Assembly: GCA_008360955.1 (NCBI GenBank) | Contig: LUCM01011118.1 | Coordinates: 17,652-81,651 of the forward strand | DNA from: Fasciolopsis buskii | Lineage: Eukaryota; Platyhelminthes; Trematoda; Plagiorchiida; Fasciolidae | DNA length: 64,000 nucleotides | Direction: 5' to 3' | Shown: positions 1-14,430 of the stretch, piece by piece | Layout of the letters: each line of letters opens with the position of its first letter | How positions within the stretch are numbered: the first letter of the stretch is position 1 | Notes under the pieces: model-generated | Databases searched by the model: none | What the model was told of the DNA's origin: nothing | What the model saw: the letters and a program-made list of their open reading frames with translations, nothing else | Position numbers and translations under genes: made by a program

Positions 1-3000
1 AGTAAGGAAGGTGTCTCACGCCTTCGTGGTTGGGGTCCGAAAGACTCGTCAACTAGCTAGCTGGATAGAGACGCTGAAGGATATGGCATTGAACCGTGAA
101 CAGTGGCGATCGTGCTGTCATTTTCTATCGAATCAGAATGATTGAAAACACGTGCGTTTGTACAGTTAGGCTGTATTCCGTGTGTTGGCTGCAGCAGCAT
201 ATTATCTTTTCCCGCCTGTGTAGGTCCATTCCGTGTTCGCGTTGAATATTCACTCTTTCTATATGAATGTGTAACTCTGGGGAAAGGCAGCGGTCAGTGA
301 GGCTTGCCTTGCTGTTTAACGGTGAACGGTGATGATGATGATGATAATGATGATGATGTTGATGATGCGGTTAATCAACAGCTCGATCTCGGGGACTTCA
401 ATCTATCCGACAATCATAGTTGCTAGTTTCTGCGGTGATGAACAATTGTTCTTTCCCCTCATTGTCCTCATACTAATGGGTAGTGTTTATATGGAATCCT
501 ATGCCAACATATTTCGTTTCAAGCACCAATACACTAAGTTCCATCGAACATTTTTTTCCAGTTGCACTTCTGTCCACTTCACTGAACCACTACCGTTCGT
601 AATTCCCGCGTCTGATTATACCACTATCAGCTACGGGAAGACCAACACCGCACTCACAATGACGCGAATGTGATTTGGGTAACGGAAATTCACTACCTAT
701 CACGAATTTCACAATAACTAGGTTTCACTAATGCTTTTTTCAATTGATAGAAATTTCACGAATAAGAAGGCTGACTATCCTTGAAGCTTGAAGTTACAAA
801 ATAGGACATTTAGGTACGGACAAGCCTGTACATTACGGGGCAGTCTAAGACACACTATTGACTTTCCGATGAAAAACATCAAACCGCTACCTAGAAACTA
901 AACACGGGATTAGACTTTCCTCGGAAAATTTGGAGCACGCGAGTTAGATTCATTGTATCCTTTGTATACCCTAGGACAGCGTGATTCGCCAATTATTGGC
1001 TATTAAATCCAGGGTCATCAGTTATTGTTGGGTATGATCAGTGAGTTGCTACAATTACCTGATGTGTTTCGTGGTGAGTAGAAATCGCTCAGTTTCCCTC
1101 TCTTTTAGCTTCCTCGTACTTGAAGTTCATTGCTGGTATTAGGAATAAGATACCGGCTGAAATTTTGGCTACTCTGATATGATGAATAAAAATGGCTCAC
1201 AAAGTTAACTGTAGTCGAACATCCTCATCACTTGTCGAGTGGCAAACAGACGAGTGGTATTACATTGCCAATTGGGCTGAATTTGCGTGAAAACGGTACT
1301 TTTTTTTTATGAATTTCAACTGTTTGAAGTCATTCGCTGAATAGCGTCATCTGCTCTCTTAGTTCAACTTAGGTGCTAGCATAGTATAACTGAAGATAAA
1401 GCTCGCAATGCTTTAATCAATCTGTTGAGAGGCACTTAATCGGGTCCGAGTAAATCTCCAGAAGACAGTAAATTGTACTCAATTTTACTAACAACTTATT
1501 TAAGCCTTCATTTCACCCGGACAAATCTGGGCCTGGAACTTCGCATAATCTCAGATATTACATTCAATACTGAAAATAACACGTTCACGCTAAATATGGT
1601 AGGTGACGAAATTGACCGATTACATTCGGACCTGATTAAGCATCAAAGTTTCATACACCATGACTTAATAATTGAATTTTTAAAAGGAGATTGTTGTCTA
1701 CACCGATATCATGGCTGTCTTCAGCCTTGTCACTAATCGCTTTCTAACCGAGTTCCCCGAGGACAAGTTACACCATCCATGCGTTTGTTCGTGTGAGGCT
1801 TGTCCACCTTGGACGTTAATCCCTTCCATAAATATGCAGCGTATAAGCCATTCCACGAACTAAGATTCTGCTAACAAACACACTTATCAACGGTATCAGA
1901 GACATCCCTGTGACCTGGCATATGTTAGTTATTCATCCCGGTCTTCCTGATCCGTAAACTTGAACCGTAACCTGCTGTTCTAGGCGCCGTTTGGGGCGCA
2001 TTAGTCCGGTTTGCGGCGCGGTGATCCGTCGCGAACGCGACGGAGATGTGGGTGGGGTGGAGCAGGAATGGGACTGGCGAATTGACTACCATTCTGAAGC
2101 TGATGCTGATGGACTGTGTCTGTTATCAATCGCCAGGATGTATTCTTGGTTGTTGTCTGCGGATTAATACTCTCTCGCGCTTTATCATGCAAACAGACAT
2201 GCACAAAAGAAACTTAGCGATACGTTGACAATTCCCGATCGCCTGCTGCTACCGGCGCCGTGTAATTCCGTGGTGGTGAAAGTGGTCGATGTGTGATCTT
2301 CATACGGGTTAGCGCGCGATCCGCGGGTTTCAATGCACCAAAGTTTATGGTTAATACCGTCACCGCAGTGATAGTAATCTTTGTCATTTACCAACCCCAC
2401 ATCGCTCGTGTTTATTCTGTTGACCATCAGTCGTCGGCTTAGACTGCTGACCGTAAACATGCCAATCCCAACGAGATTAGTTACGCATTACATCCGAACA
2501 GGCTTGATCTCCTTTTACTTTGTTGACATGTGTGACATGTGCTGGCTTGCTTCAGTGCATGCATTAGTGTGTGCGTGTGCATGCGACTTATCGTGTCGGA
2601 ACCCTATTTACCATCGGTAAGAATGGCAAGGTGCTGGGAGTAGCAAAAGGTAAAAGTCAAAATGATCCTTAACAAAGATAAGTAGGTAAGCGTAGGCATC
2701 ACGAACCACGCCTATTTAACGGAACTAGACACATTTGGTCCAGGGAAGGGATGATGACGACGGGTACATAATTGCAGGTTTGCTCGGGAAAGGACATTGG
2801 GACACGTAAGGGGCATGCGCATCATCCTCATTCAACCGGGTGAGTTTGTGCCTCATCGATGACCAAAACATATGACCAGGCCAAAAGGGGAGCAGACTAC
2901 TGGTTACATTGCTAATTGAGTCCGCTGACCGTGACTATACATAGTGCAATCTAATGCGTGGCTAATTTTAGAGAAAAATGTTGACTGGAACTCAAACTTA

Positions 3001-6000
3001 ATGATGTCCGTTAGAAAAGTTAATCGGGAACTATGTTTCGGAGCGCGTTCTCACTTCATGGTTTTCTGGATATGGATGCAGACATTTTTTAATTGCCTCG
3101 CCGTGACGAACAAGGCTGTCGGACCTGACTAATAAGGATGTTCGACCTGATGTTCCCTTGCTTGAATCTCGACAAAAACATGTAATACCAGTATTTCATT
3201 TTTTTATTATCAAAATAACTGCACCATTTTGCTTGTAACTGGATCAAGCAGAATATTTTTAACGCTTTATTCGTAAATGAAACTGGCCGGCATAAGCTCA
3301 CCAAGGAAGACCTGCATGACAGACCGAATCACAGTGGACGAGAAGTCATAAAAAAGAAACACGGGACGAGAGTACATGAGACCGCTGACCGAATGCATGA
3401 AGTTAACTGACTGATCGAGTCCGTGGACGAAACGTGTCGCTGAGTACGACAAAATATTGTTACAGTGATTATGGTTTACAATTTGGTCGGTTTTGTAGAG
3501 GCGATAATAGGCACACGTCAAAAGATTGTTCCAAATGTGCCTAAAAGTGATACATAAATGTGGTATGAATTCGAAACGTGGATGTGTTAACGCGACATCT
3601 CCAGCTTTTGTAACTGTAGCACAATGTGTTTTCGTGGCAGCGAAAAACTAGTACTCGGCTTTAAACGTCACAAGGTTAAACCATTTGATCACTGCCGTTC
3701 ATGATTTGGACCACAGCTGGCGACCTGTGCTGTTTCATGAAGAGTGAATGGAACTGTAAAGGAGATTAAACTGAGAGAAGGCCGATGCTGACAATGTTAT
3801 TGATTCCACTTTAAATGGATCCGCAAAATGGACTTTCTTGTTGCTCCCAGGACCTAGTCACACAGACCAACATACCAATCGACTTCCTAAAGTATCCATA
3901 AAAGAACGAGAATAAACCGTTGTACACAATCGGTTGCTTCTGAACCCGTTCTCGAAATCTTTTGGGGAAGACACAAAACCGTTGAAATTATATGCTACGG
4001 AGTTCATGGAAGCAGCAGAACAGTTATCAGAATCCCATTGCTGAAAGGCATTAAGCATAAGGGAATGTGCGGTGGCTGCCTAAAGCTAGTTAGAACTGTT
4101 TTCTTCAAATGCTTACGTTCAGTGTTTCCTCGTTGGGTAGCATGTTATCGGAACATTTGTCAGAGTTGTTACTCGGAATGTTCTTGACAAAACGACTGTG
4201 CGGTGATCTTCCGGTTTTCTGTGATCAACAATACACGCGCATGGGATCATATTTATGCTTAAATCGCCATCTTCTCCAATTTCTACAGAGAAATTTGGTC
4301 GTATTCCGAATCATCGTCCGTGTTAATGTTTGTTTTCACATATAATTTTTCAACATAATCATACAACAAAAGAAGGTGACTTTGGGAAAAGTGTGTTGGT
4401 ACTGAAATTTATAGACCTTTGACTTTCACAGAAAATATGCATACTTTTTATGGCGGGACCCTGTGACATTTTCTCCGGGGTGTCTACAGCCTAACTGAAG
4501 CGACTGGATTTGTTTATTCAAGAACATTTATCACCTCGGACATAAAAGTACGACCACCAGGTAACCCCACTGACCCATTGGCAGTTGGCACGCATTCATT
4601 GTCACCCTAGTTTGTTGCTTAGACTTATCATTTTGGCCTCGCATCTCTGCCCTGTCCCGTCTTCGGGTTAGGTTTTGGACTGTCCACAAAAATGCTTTGA
4701 ATCTTTGAATAAATGTGGCATATTCCTTCTGCCAAATTTGTACGAAGTCATGAAGGAAGAAAAAAACAAACCATGAGAAGTCCGTGGTGTTGATTATTCA
4801 AACAAAAGAAATGAATCGAGTCTAGCCGCTGTGTTTCGTACTTGACTAAGAAAGGGAATTTTATCAAGTATAGTATTTGTTCTTCTCCATCTTGTGCACT
4901 GTCTGCACTTCTTTAACTCGCATTCAATTTCCATTTTTGTCAAAGCTAAAAACATGATTGTTATTAGTAGGCTTGTTTTGATTGGCCTTGGCCCCAGATA
5001 ACTGATCCATTTTCATCAATTCTAGAATCACTCTAGATGCAATAGACATAACTTACGTGAATTATCCGGTCTTGCGGTTTGTTATAAGCAGGAGAGGTGT
5101 TCATAGGGAAAGAATGTGACTCGAGTCGCATTTAAGTCATTAACAACTTGCACGGATGGCGAGTCAACTCAAGCGTAAGATGATTTACCGGAATTTTTCC
5201 ATCGGCTGGCAAGACCATCCTTGAAAATGGATACACAAAGTCCAAAAGTGTTGACTTTTGTTGTCTAGCAAGCTTAATAAAGGTGCGGAAGGACAAAACT
5301 CCTCCTGAATTATATGACCGGTTACGCGGGTGCTGTTGCTTCCTTAGTTCATTGCCCTTACACTCCTATCCGATCGTCCGGGTATGGACATCTGACAAGA
5401 GGTGATGACCACGAAACCGGTGTTGTGATTCCAAAGCAATTCCGTCTTTCCATCCGTATGCGAAACCTGCAGAATAGTCGGATTATCCAATGTTGAAATC
5501 GATTTCTACTTTGGATTAATTAACACAGTGTGTTCAGAAATTAGCGCCAGGATTAGGACATCCGACCTCGTCGTCATAGTCATTGTTAATCTGTCGATAG
5601 AGACACGTGCGTACCTGTTATTTACACTTAACTGGTGTTGAAACTGGCACGTCCATCGGGCACTGTGGAGCGGTTGTTTAGAATTCGACCACAAGCCCAA
5701 GTGCATCAGTTCTAACTCAGTTTCGTGAAGACCTAGCACGACCAAACAACCTTCCATGTCGAAAATAGTGACCTTTTAAAACAAATTATGATCCTGTCGC
5801 TTCGTACCTACATTTCGGAATAGTTCATCTTACCATAGTCAGCTATACTTTCACGGTATACAATCTAACCAGCTTGAACAAAAACCATAAGAGTGCTCCG
5901 GTTTCACGGTGAATTATGCATGTAACAGGCACTGAAGTATGTTTGTGAGAGATATAATAGGCAGTACTCGTTTACACTGATAAATCCGTACTTTCTTTAA

Positions 6001-7049
6001 CCAGAAACAGGCTCACGAAGAACTCGGTTGAATACTCATCGCTGAAACTGAGTGATTAGTTTTCGTACAGGAAGTGTAGCGCAATAGAGATTTGGTGTAT
6101 TTTAGGGGGGAACCATTTGAGCAGAAGGTCGAAATGGGCTATTTTTTCCGGATGGCATTATTACCGGTCAGGCTTGCCCGTGGGCTCTGACTGAACACGT
6201 CTTGACTTTGTTGACCACAAATACTAACGTGAATTTCCGATCTTCCGGGTCACGTGCCAGCTACATGCACATCACGGCACAAAAATGCTCTTGTGAGCTC
6301 GGCGAACAGCTAATGTTATTACATCAATCTGAAATGGCTCAGCCATAAGCTAATGTGCGGTCGTTAGAGGAAAATCACACCTCTCCGTTTCTGACAAAGC
6401 ATTTGGACTTCAACGACGGATTTCATTCACTTTGGGAAGCTTTTCAAAGAGAGGATGTTTTAACCATTGATCCGTTTTAGGTAACGGCACTTAAACAAAA
6501 CCATCCTGATGGTGATCAAGCGGTCAACCTCGGAGCCTTTGGACACGAACATTAGGCATATAAATTTTCCTACCTAGGGTGGAATCCCACATCATGCGGT
6601 GCCTGTTAAATTACCGTGATTTCTGTTCGTTATGCGATTATCGAGAAAGTCAGAAAGGAAGAATTCAAAAGAAATGTTTTCGTCACGCATTGGCAACAAT
6701 TTTCTCGGGCTCAAAACTCATGATTTGGAAGTTCGACTTGCGATTGCTTCGTCTACTGTTTGTAGTATTTCCCGTGACGTTGGAGCCTGGCTATTTCATT
6801 ATCAGACGCACTAGGATTGTACCGTAGATGTTTTTTGTAGGTCCACTTCGTGATCGAACTGAATTATGTTTCTTCGTTCTCTTCGAAATTCATTTCTGAA
6901 TGATTTGATGACCAAAATTTGATTTTTACATTGCCAGTGCTAGATGCACGTTGGGAAACAACTCAAGTACGTAATCCAATTAATACAGTTGAGAATGGAG
7001 CTATTGGAAACAAGTAACTTTCATATTCTCCATACTGCAGTAGGCATAT
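1..7049. other. Unrecognised non-coding stretch
   Basis: Apart from the (GAT)n tract near 331-368 I recognise nothing here. Open frames are short (at most about 114 codons), overlap on both strands and show no family motif. The longest starts inside the GAT repeat, which explains its run of methionines. It reads as ordinary eukaryotic intergenic or intronic sequence. Undetected short exons remain possible. Confidence 0.5.
331..368. repeat. (GAT)n imperfect microsatellite
   Basis: About twelve GAT/GAT-like triplets in a row with two interruptions (AAT, GTT). Confidence 0.9.
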
Positions 7050-7218
7050 TTCTGGATCCTTCATCGTTGAAACAACAAGGTACGTCATTTTCCAGAAGAA
7101 GGTTATGGCCGACTGAGAACCATCAAGTGGGACTTTGACAAACTGTTGGAAGATTCGAACCCACGACGTTCGGCTTGGAAAGTTGTGACGTTGACCGCTT
7201 AGCCCCCATCGACAACGA
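7050..7218 (-). mobile_element. tRNA-derived SINE, family R3, copy a
   Basis: Read on the minus strand this starts with a tRNA-like head: an A-box-like GGCTAAGCGGTCAACG at about 7190-7206 and a B-box-like GGGTTCGAATCTT at about 7149-7161. It ends with a body segment (about 7055-7090) reading GTTGTTTCAACGATGAAGGA. That end segment is shared with the copies at 15.6, 21.0 and 57.7 kb, which defines the family. The internal pol III boxes suggest the ancestor was transcribed from them. The copy is diverged and has lost the A-rich tail seen in copies b-d. Confidence 0.65.
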
Positions 7219-8020
7219 GAACCGTTTGCCTAACTACCTAACTAAATAAATAGATAACCACGATCCGCAATCCCATTTTTGCACCTGGAAGTTTGAAACT
7301 GACTAACCCTCACATTTTTTAGATGAATTGCGACAATAAACAAACGCGACTATGAAAGCCACACTCATATTCCTCTGAAGATTGGCCATTCTCGCATATC
7401 ACTTTATTGTGTAACATCTCACTGCTGCTGTGGTGCATCGAGGTTCGTCTTTTCCCTTTTTGGTCCTACTAAAGGCGGTTACTTGTCATTCTGCCTTCAT
7501 GCAACTGGGGAATCATCGACTTATGAGGAAAATCCGAATTTTCTTGTTTCGCTTGTCACTCGACGATGAGGCTTTAGTCTTTCGAACATCAGCCAGGGAA
7601 GCAAGATATAACTTGCCATGAAAAGCTTTTCACTTGCCCTGATTTAAGTCATCTTCTATCGCATGAGGGGAAGTTCCACTTGGATTATATACAACAGTCT
7701 AAATCAAGAGCACACACTGAACGAGCAGACCATATGGCGCAAAACGGTGACATAGGCATTGGACTAACGGGCACTGGGAGCACCATTGTGATTTCCACGA
7801 CCTCGTTTTTCCGTGATCGTACGATTTCGGTTACTGAGACCTGAGAACCTGCACACCATCAACACATAGGTCCTAGTCCGAGCCACGTTCTGTCCTATCT
7901 TGTCGACTGTGAGATGCGTTTGCTTGAATCGGCTTGCTCGTACATTTGAATGAATCAAAAAATTGTCCTAACAACCAGTCGCCTAGTTCCTTCTCAGAAA
8001 CGCTCCTCTATACATAACCC

Positions 8021-8056
8021 ACTCACTCACTCACTCGTTCAGTCACTAACTCACTC
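8021..8056. repeat. (CACT)n imperfect repeat
   Basis: Runs of ACTC tetramers, four clean and then interrupted, just before a CA microsatellite. Confidence 0.8.
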
Positions 8057-8065
8057 TGTCACATC

Positions 8066-8094
8066 CACACACACACACATACACACACACACAC
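8066..8094. repeat. (CA)n microsatellite
   Basis: CA dinucleotides with one T interruption. Confidence 0.95.
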
Positions 8095-8999
8095 GAATTT
8101 AAGCTTAAGCTTGAGCAAAAGTGCATTGAAGTCACCAGTTAGTTTCAGTTGCTTTTTTGAGATTGTAGTAACTGTCTTCCGTATATCGATGCGATTTGCT
8201 CTCGCATATGGTCACACAATTTTGACGCATGTGCAAGTGGAAAAAGAACAACCGACACATGTAAGACTAAATACATACACATGCACACACTGTACGTTCT
8301 GACCAAGGCGCCATCATCAATATCCTTCACGAAGCTGTGGACAGTCGTTTCCAGTTTGTATGTCAGAAGCGTTTTGAGCTTTGGGCAATTTAACGTCAAC
8401 GTAGTTGACAGAGACAAAAAACCGGGTTGTGCAGTTGAATGAACGCGCTGATGTCCAGTGCATTCGCCCGACAGGGTGGTTGGGTAAGAATAGGGGTAGT
8501 AGGAACCAAGTTGGCTGGTAACCTCGAACAACGAGGTAGCATCTATTGGTTCCGATGTTCACTGGGAGATTTTCCACACCGAGGCGCAAGAGTTAACAAC
8601 CACTCCTACGGGAACTGGCATTCAATCGACCATAACAACGCAGAATCACGAAAGGGCATACGTTCACATATGCAATTACGGCCGGACAATCATGGAGGCC
8701 AAAAAGGTGCCACACTATTTTCCTTTTTTACGCTAAACCGATCATGTAGCTAATAAATCACACTCGCGATACGTGTGTGGCAGACAGATAGGCTCTGATT
8801 AAGGACTCATGACTGTGCGACAGAATTGCCTAACATTTCACTTTGGACTGTTGAGTTCGGATATTTCCGCCTCAGCTTAGAGCAATTGACTAACTGAAGT
8901 GAAGCTAAATTCTTGGTGCAAGTGAACATTTTCACAAATGAAAATATATCATTTTGCATGTTTTATAAACAACTCCGAATTGATTAAAATATGATAAAT

Positions 9000-9085
9000 C
9001 TTGCAACTTCCTAGGGATTCGAACCAACCCATGGATGCCACTCTACCAAGTTCGGTGTACCAAGTGAGCCATGGTACCAAATCGA
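9000..9085 (-). mobile_element. tRNA-like SINE head, unassigned family
   Basis: On the minus strand there is an A-box-like TGGCTCACTTGGTACACC (about 9055-9073) and, 35-40 bases later, a B-box match GGTTCGAATCCC (about 9013-9024). The spacing fits a tRNA-derived pol III promoter. The stems do not fold as a functional tRNA, and AT-rich body-like sequence follows, so this is probably a retroposon head and not a tRNA gene. It does not share the R1 or R3 body. Confidence 0.5.
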
Positions 9086-12000
9086 ACGAACTTTGCACGT
9101 CTCACTCTTGCGCTATCGACTGTTACTCTAACATGCTGAACACATCAGTTAGTTCAGCCCTGATGTAGTATTTAAATCCAACTATGCCAGTAAACTACGA
9201 CGACTGTCATCTCGTATTTATAAACTTAAGCAGCTCCAAACTCACATGCCATCATCACTAAGTAGGTTTTCCAATCATTTCTCTGAGCGTTTTTTAAACT
9301 TTCCCCGACATATTCTCTTGCCTTTCAATAAAAGGAAAATCCTGCGTTGTAGTCACATGATAGACAACAGATGAAAGGGTAGTAGATAGTGAGTCGTCGT
9401 ATCCATCATTTGGATCAGGGGTTAGCATAGCTACTGCAATATCTCCGTGATCAGAGAAAAGGCCACAAAAAAACGTAAGCTAATACTGGTTGATCGAAAT
9501 AGCCAGCATGCTAAGTGGTCACTGATTAGTAACCACAGAAAACGAATGTAAAAGATTGGTTTTGGTTCAACAAACGAACATCGCGCGTCTCCTCTAATTG
9601 TCTGATTTCTCTAGGGCTAGCCGGAACGGGAGATAGTAGCAAATGACGATTGACGAAGTGAAGCTAGAACAGAGATTTTATCCCTTTTCTGTGTCGTGAA
9701 ATAGCAGGATTCCTTTAAATTTCCTCAGGAAAGTGAGCTTTGCGCTAACTAGCAGACATTTGGGACATTGCACGAGGTTTGCGGATGCAGGAATTTTGAA
9801 AAATATAAGTTCATTGTGTTAACTTTTCGCTGTCCCACACCCTGTCAAGATCATATATTCTAACATTCCCTTTATCATTGCTTGCAACCATATTTATATA
9901 TATTCCTTTTTTCAGAGCTAGCTCGCATGCTGACTAAGAAAGAAGTGTTATCGGTTGAATTGCATTTCAATCTTGGTGTGTGTTGAACCTTTCGCAGTGT
10001 TTCATGTGATCTTAGGGATTCTGACTGTTGATTTCAGGCTGTTATTATGATTCCGGTACGACACTATTCTGCTTGATGTACAGTCCTATACAGCAATCAT
10101 TCACATTTTGATGGACATCCTGCTGGAATGTCAATCTGACATGGTTTCCGATTTTACTTCACGAAAAGTTAGATGCAGTGTAATGGTTAAACCACAAAGT
10201 CATGAGAGACACTGTACTATGGGGTTGTGCCGAGGAAGAAGGAAGGGGACTGAAGTAGAATCCAGTTCAATGATAATACTTGAAAAAATTACCTGTGACT
10301 TACTCCTATATTTTGGCCTCAGTTTCCCAGTTTCCAGAAAGCTGGGAAAATTCAACGGCTGTAGGATAATCTAGGATGCATGCTAACTAAATTAGCCATC
10401 GAATCTGGAAAAGGTAGTATGATCACACGATCGGTTACAGGACCCACACTGTAAGTGGAATGTCACCAGTTCCATCCTGGGCAGCACTAAACCCAAGCTG
10501 GAGGAACCATTGTTGATGAGCTTAACACTGCCTATTAAAAGTACAGCCTGATATCATCTGGAATTTCTGCAGTTTATCCTGCATTAACCAGTTAGGCAAA
10601 GTACTCCCTAATCTTAAGAATGTTCCAATCAAGAGTACTTTAACTTCGTCCCTCCTTTATGGACATTGGACCTTGTTGAACATGGACGAAACCGTACAGC
10701 ATTTCTATTAGACATCGATAAATTGGCTAGACTTCCATAACGGGTTGGCTGAGGGACCAAAGCGAAACTTCAACGAAAAATTCAGTTTCAACCCGTGGAT
10801 AGTCATCTTTAATTTGTAATTGGAATAATTAGCGTCAAGTGGCAGAAGATATCCTTTTCGTTGACATGGGCGTTTAGCTGTGACGAAATGGTCGAAAATT
10901 GAAATATTTGATTAAAACAAAACCGAGCAATTTTCTTTCGACGATGCCGAGAATAAAAGATATAGAATTATGACAGAAACCGAAGCACTCAAACAAAGCT
11001 ATGGACAACGTTTGTATATAATGGCCTCCGATGTATGCAATAATTTTAGTTCTAATCAAACGTTTGTCTAGATCGGAAAATCATAGGTTGCATTTCCTTC
11101 ACTGTCGGGCAGATCCCTTCCATCAGCCTACAACTGAATATGTTCTCTTGGCCGAAAACTAGGTAGGTTATAGTCCATTTACTAACGAACTTAAGAGAAC
11201 TTGCACAGAAACTAAAAAGGAAATGCAATTTATATACATGTATGCACATAAACGATCATCATCCTTATTCTATTGGCTTTCAATGGAGAGATTGTTACCA
11301 AGACCGAAAGGGTATCAAAAAGCAAGTTCCTCTACTCGCAATCTTTCGTTGATACTTTATTCCCCTTTTATCGAAATCTAAAAGTACCATCATGTCGAAA
11401 ACAGCTTCAGACAAATGCCGAAAAAAGGCACCGATACTAAAATTTAGAATTGCTTGGTGATTGCACAACAGTCTTCCCATCAGGACGTCCGAATATGATG
11501 TAATCGGCTTTAATCCATTGGTTCACAGATCAGCTGGCCCCCAATGCTGCCCCGGTTATGGATGCCTTCAGTTGTAATGATAAGCAGTGTCGGACATTGT
11601 TCAGGATTTTCCGTGAAATCTGATGGTTCAGGGAGGGGTATATTTGCTCACGAGTACATTGGAAAAACGATTCTATTTTTCCCGGGAAATCGCACGAAAT
11701 ATGCACACTACTCAACACATATCCGACCTAGGAATGATCATGTTTTTAACGGCGTGAAAAGACTGGTGCGATTTCAGACCATTGTTGCATTGTGTCATTA
11801 GAGCCACTCCAGTCACGAAATGACAGTTTCTTAACGGACCTCAACCCAGCGTTCGCAAAGTATTTCAGCAATGCTAGTTTTGCGGCCACTGCGTACATGC
11901 GCAATGCAGTTTGCAGTATGCAATGGATAGGAATCACTCACGTATTCGTCCCAACACCTATTTCTATGTCCATACAGGCTAGCCCGAATTTTCCACTGCT

Positions 12001-14316
12001 GACAGTGTAATCAGTGATAAAACCGAAAGCAATTTACGCTTTGTAAGGTGTTAGTTCAATGTCCCATATAGAACGGCTACATATGACAGCTACAGTTATC
12101 AAACCAAAGATCAAATAATCAGCATTGCTATTAGCATCAAGATAATCCGAATTATAGTCGTCAGTATTACCAACGGTATTATCGCTCGGATCATCATGAT
12201 CATCATCATGAGCATACATTTGGATCATTTCCTTTGTCGTTTTTCTTTGTTTTCAGTTCTTAAATTTATTTTTCACAACGGTTCCGCAATATTTGCGTGT
12301 TCGCACTTCAACAAGCCGGGCTAGATATGGAATTGTAAGACCAATGCTCTAGAATCACTTTTTGGCCCGATCATAGTCCAAAATCCTGACAACCAAATAG
12401 TTCAATTTTATACGATTACAAAGCTCATTTGTCCGGTCTAGGGAGACAAAAAGCTCATCCTATCATTTGTTTATTCTAGCAAAAATATGCACAATTTCTG
12501 GAAGAGATCCGTGAACATAAAAACGCTGCCCGACATGTCAGAATACAAACATTATGTGGGTTCTCACTCCGGACCTTCACAACCATACATATAAGCATCG
12601 TCATAAGCAAAGTAGCTATATATTCACTGCGAATGTGATTGACCTTAACATAATTGCATTGCTAGAGGTTACCATAAAACTGAGCACTGATGAGTGGATA
12701 GTAGTTTTTAATGATTCCTGCTAATGCCCTTGCAGACCATAGTGTTTTTGGTTTGACAGTAGAAACGAATAGACATCAAGTTTGTCTTCTGAATGGAGCG
12801 ATTTTCAACCCTATAGGTTGGGACTAAAAGAAACATGAACATCCGCGGCAGCAACAACAGCAACATTATCAACCGATCATCAGTTGCCTTTAAAATGGTC
12901 CCCATAAGTGTTCTGTCAGATGTAAGTAATGTTACAGTCGCGGAGCTTTAACGTGGTAGAGAAGGTTTTCCTCTCGGAAACGACACAGTCGCAATGCCTG
13001 TCCGATTCTGTAAGCATAACTAAACTTGTTCGTCCGAAACCTGCCCACGGAAAGCCGTGATGACGAACTCGAAGTTCGCCCAATTCCGGTCTTTCGAGAC
13101 GTGACCTAGAGTCTCCCAACACAGTTTTGCATAGGGTTTCGTTACAACAAACTGTCTGGTATTCTCAGCCAAACGAACACACGAATTCAAAGTCTACTAG
13201 GCTTTTCCACATACCCAATTATCGATATATACATTTGTATATCGCTGCTGAATATAAACGGAAGTCAACAAACACCATCGTATGACGCTGCTAGACAGTC
13301 ATTCGGTCAAGATAAAGGCGGATGTCCGAATGGGGGCTTCGAGAGCCAAAAAATGATGTTTATCACAGATAGCGGCAGAGCAAAAAGAAGAGAAAGGATG
13401 AGTTTTGAGTTTCTTCGCCCCTACGCAGTCATTCGCACGCAGGCACATGTAAATAGACGTAAAAGCCCAGGAGCATTTCCGACGTGTGCGATCTTAACTG
13501 CTAGCCGAACGACTGTCGCCCTCAGGTCGAACACGTGAACAAACCATCTGGCACCCGACGAGCAATCGGCATCTTTTTCTATTTCCAAGACAAAAGATCT
13601 ATGCAAGGTGAGCAGTTGGCCAACCAATCAACCTCAGCTGAGAATTACCAGCGACACGATAAGCAAATTATTGTGCGCTATGCAAAAATGATAGCATTGG
13701 ATCGATCGCCACTATCTGTCCCCGACCGGTCATCTGATGTTGAATGTCTGGGAGAACCCGCCAGGTGTGGAACCACGAAACGTATTTGGCGCAAATTCTC
13801 AATTCCAATCAACCGTAGACACTGCTGATAAAATTTCATGAAATAAGTAGGGAATCATCTTGTCAATGGATGCCGAGAAAAAAATTCTGCTCAATATTTT
13901 TGTTGTACTTCAGAATGTGAAAACCGCAACCGGACTGCAGCTGCTGGATCATGATATAAATTTGCTCAGTTGTGGATAATTAGTTCTACTATGTCCTTTA
14001 CTAGAGACGGAGAAAAATATAATTTAATATTCGTTGAGGCCTGTTCGTACGCACAACATTATTTAATCTTGCTTATTTTCAATACTAATGTTGATATACA
14101 ATTTTGGTCAGAAAACCGATCAGCATGTGCTAATGTAATCAGAATGCTACATTATCTGATAGGTAGAACAGATATCCGTGCGCATCCATATGCATATATG
14201 TACATCAATCCAAAGTAGTCTGTGGATGATGAGCATACGATCGGAATTATACGCTAATCATAGTTCTGGTAATCTGTGGACTGCTTCCATGCACACTCCT
14301 GAAGTCATAAATTAGA
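9086..14316. other. Unrecognised non-coding stretch
   Basis: No motif-bearing open frame and no repeat that I could pair with another part of the window. A (CAT/GAT)-rich patch lies near 12190-12215. Short open frames near 12916-13828 occur on both strands and carry nothing identifiable. Confidence 0.45.
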
Positions 14317-14430
14317 TTTTGGGGAAGCATGCAAATGTATCAGTTACGCATACCTTACGAGCGACTGTAACCGCGAAACCGGTGGTTTCTTTCCGGAGGA
14401 ATTTTGTTCACTCGTCCAGATACTGCTTAC
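14317..14430 (+). repeat. Dispersed repeat family R2, copy a
   Basis: Shares a core (ACGAGCGACTGTAACCGCGAA at 14358-14378, with the following CCGGTGG) and a common upstream GGGGAAGCA segment with copies at 20.2 and 48.7 kb, all in the plus orientation. A TA-rich tract follows at 14434-14456. The copies are clearly related but diverged. I cannot assign the family to a known element class. Confidence 0.5.

Larger units (their letters stand above)
7219..8999. other. Unrecognised stretch with CACT and CA repeats
   Basis: It holds two simple repeats (8021-8056 and 8066-8094). Minus-strand open frames of 90 and 128 codons lie at 8145-8589 in two different frames. They have no motif I can name, and part of them runs through the CA-rich flank. 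No gene is claimed. Confidence 0.5.
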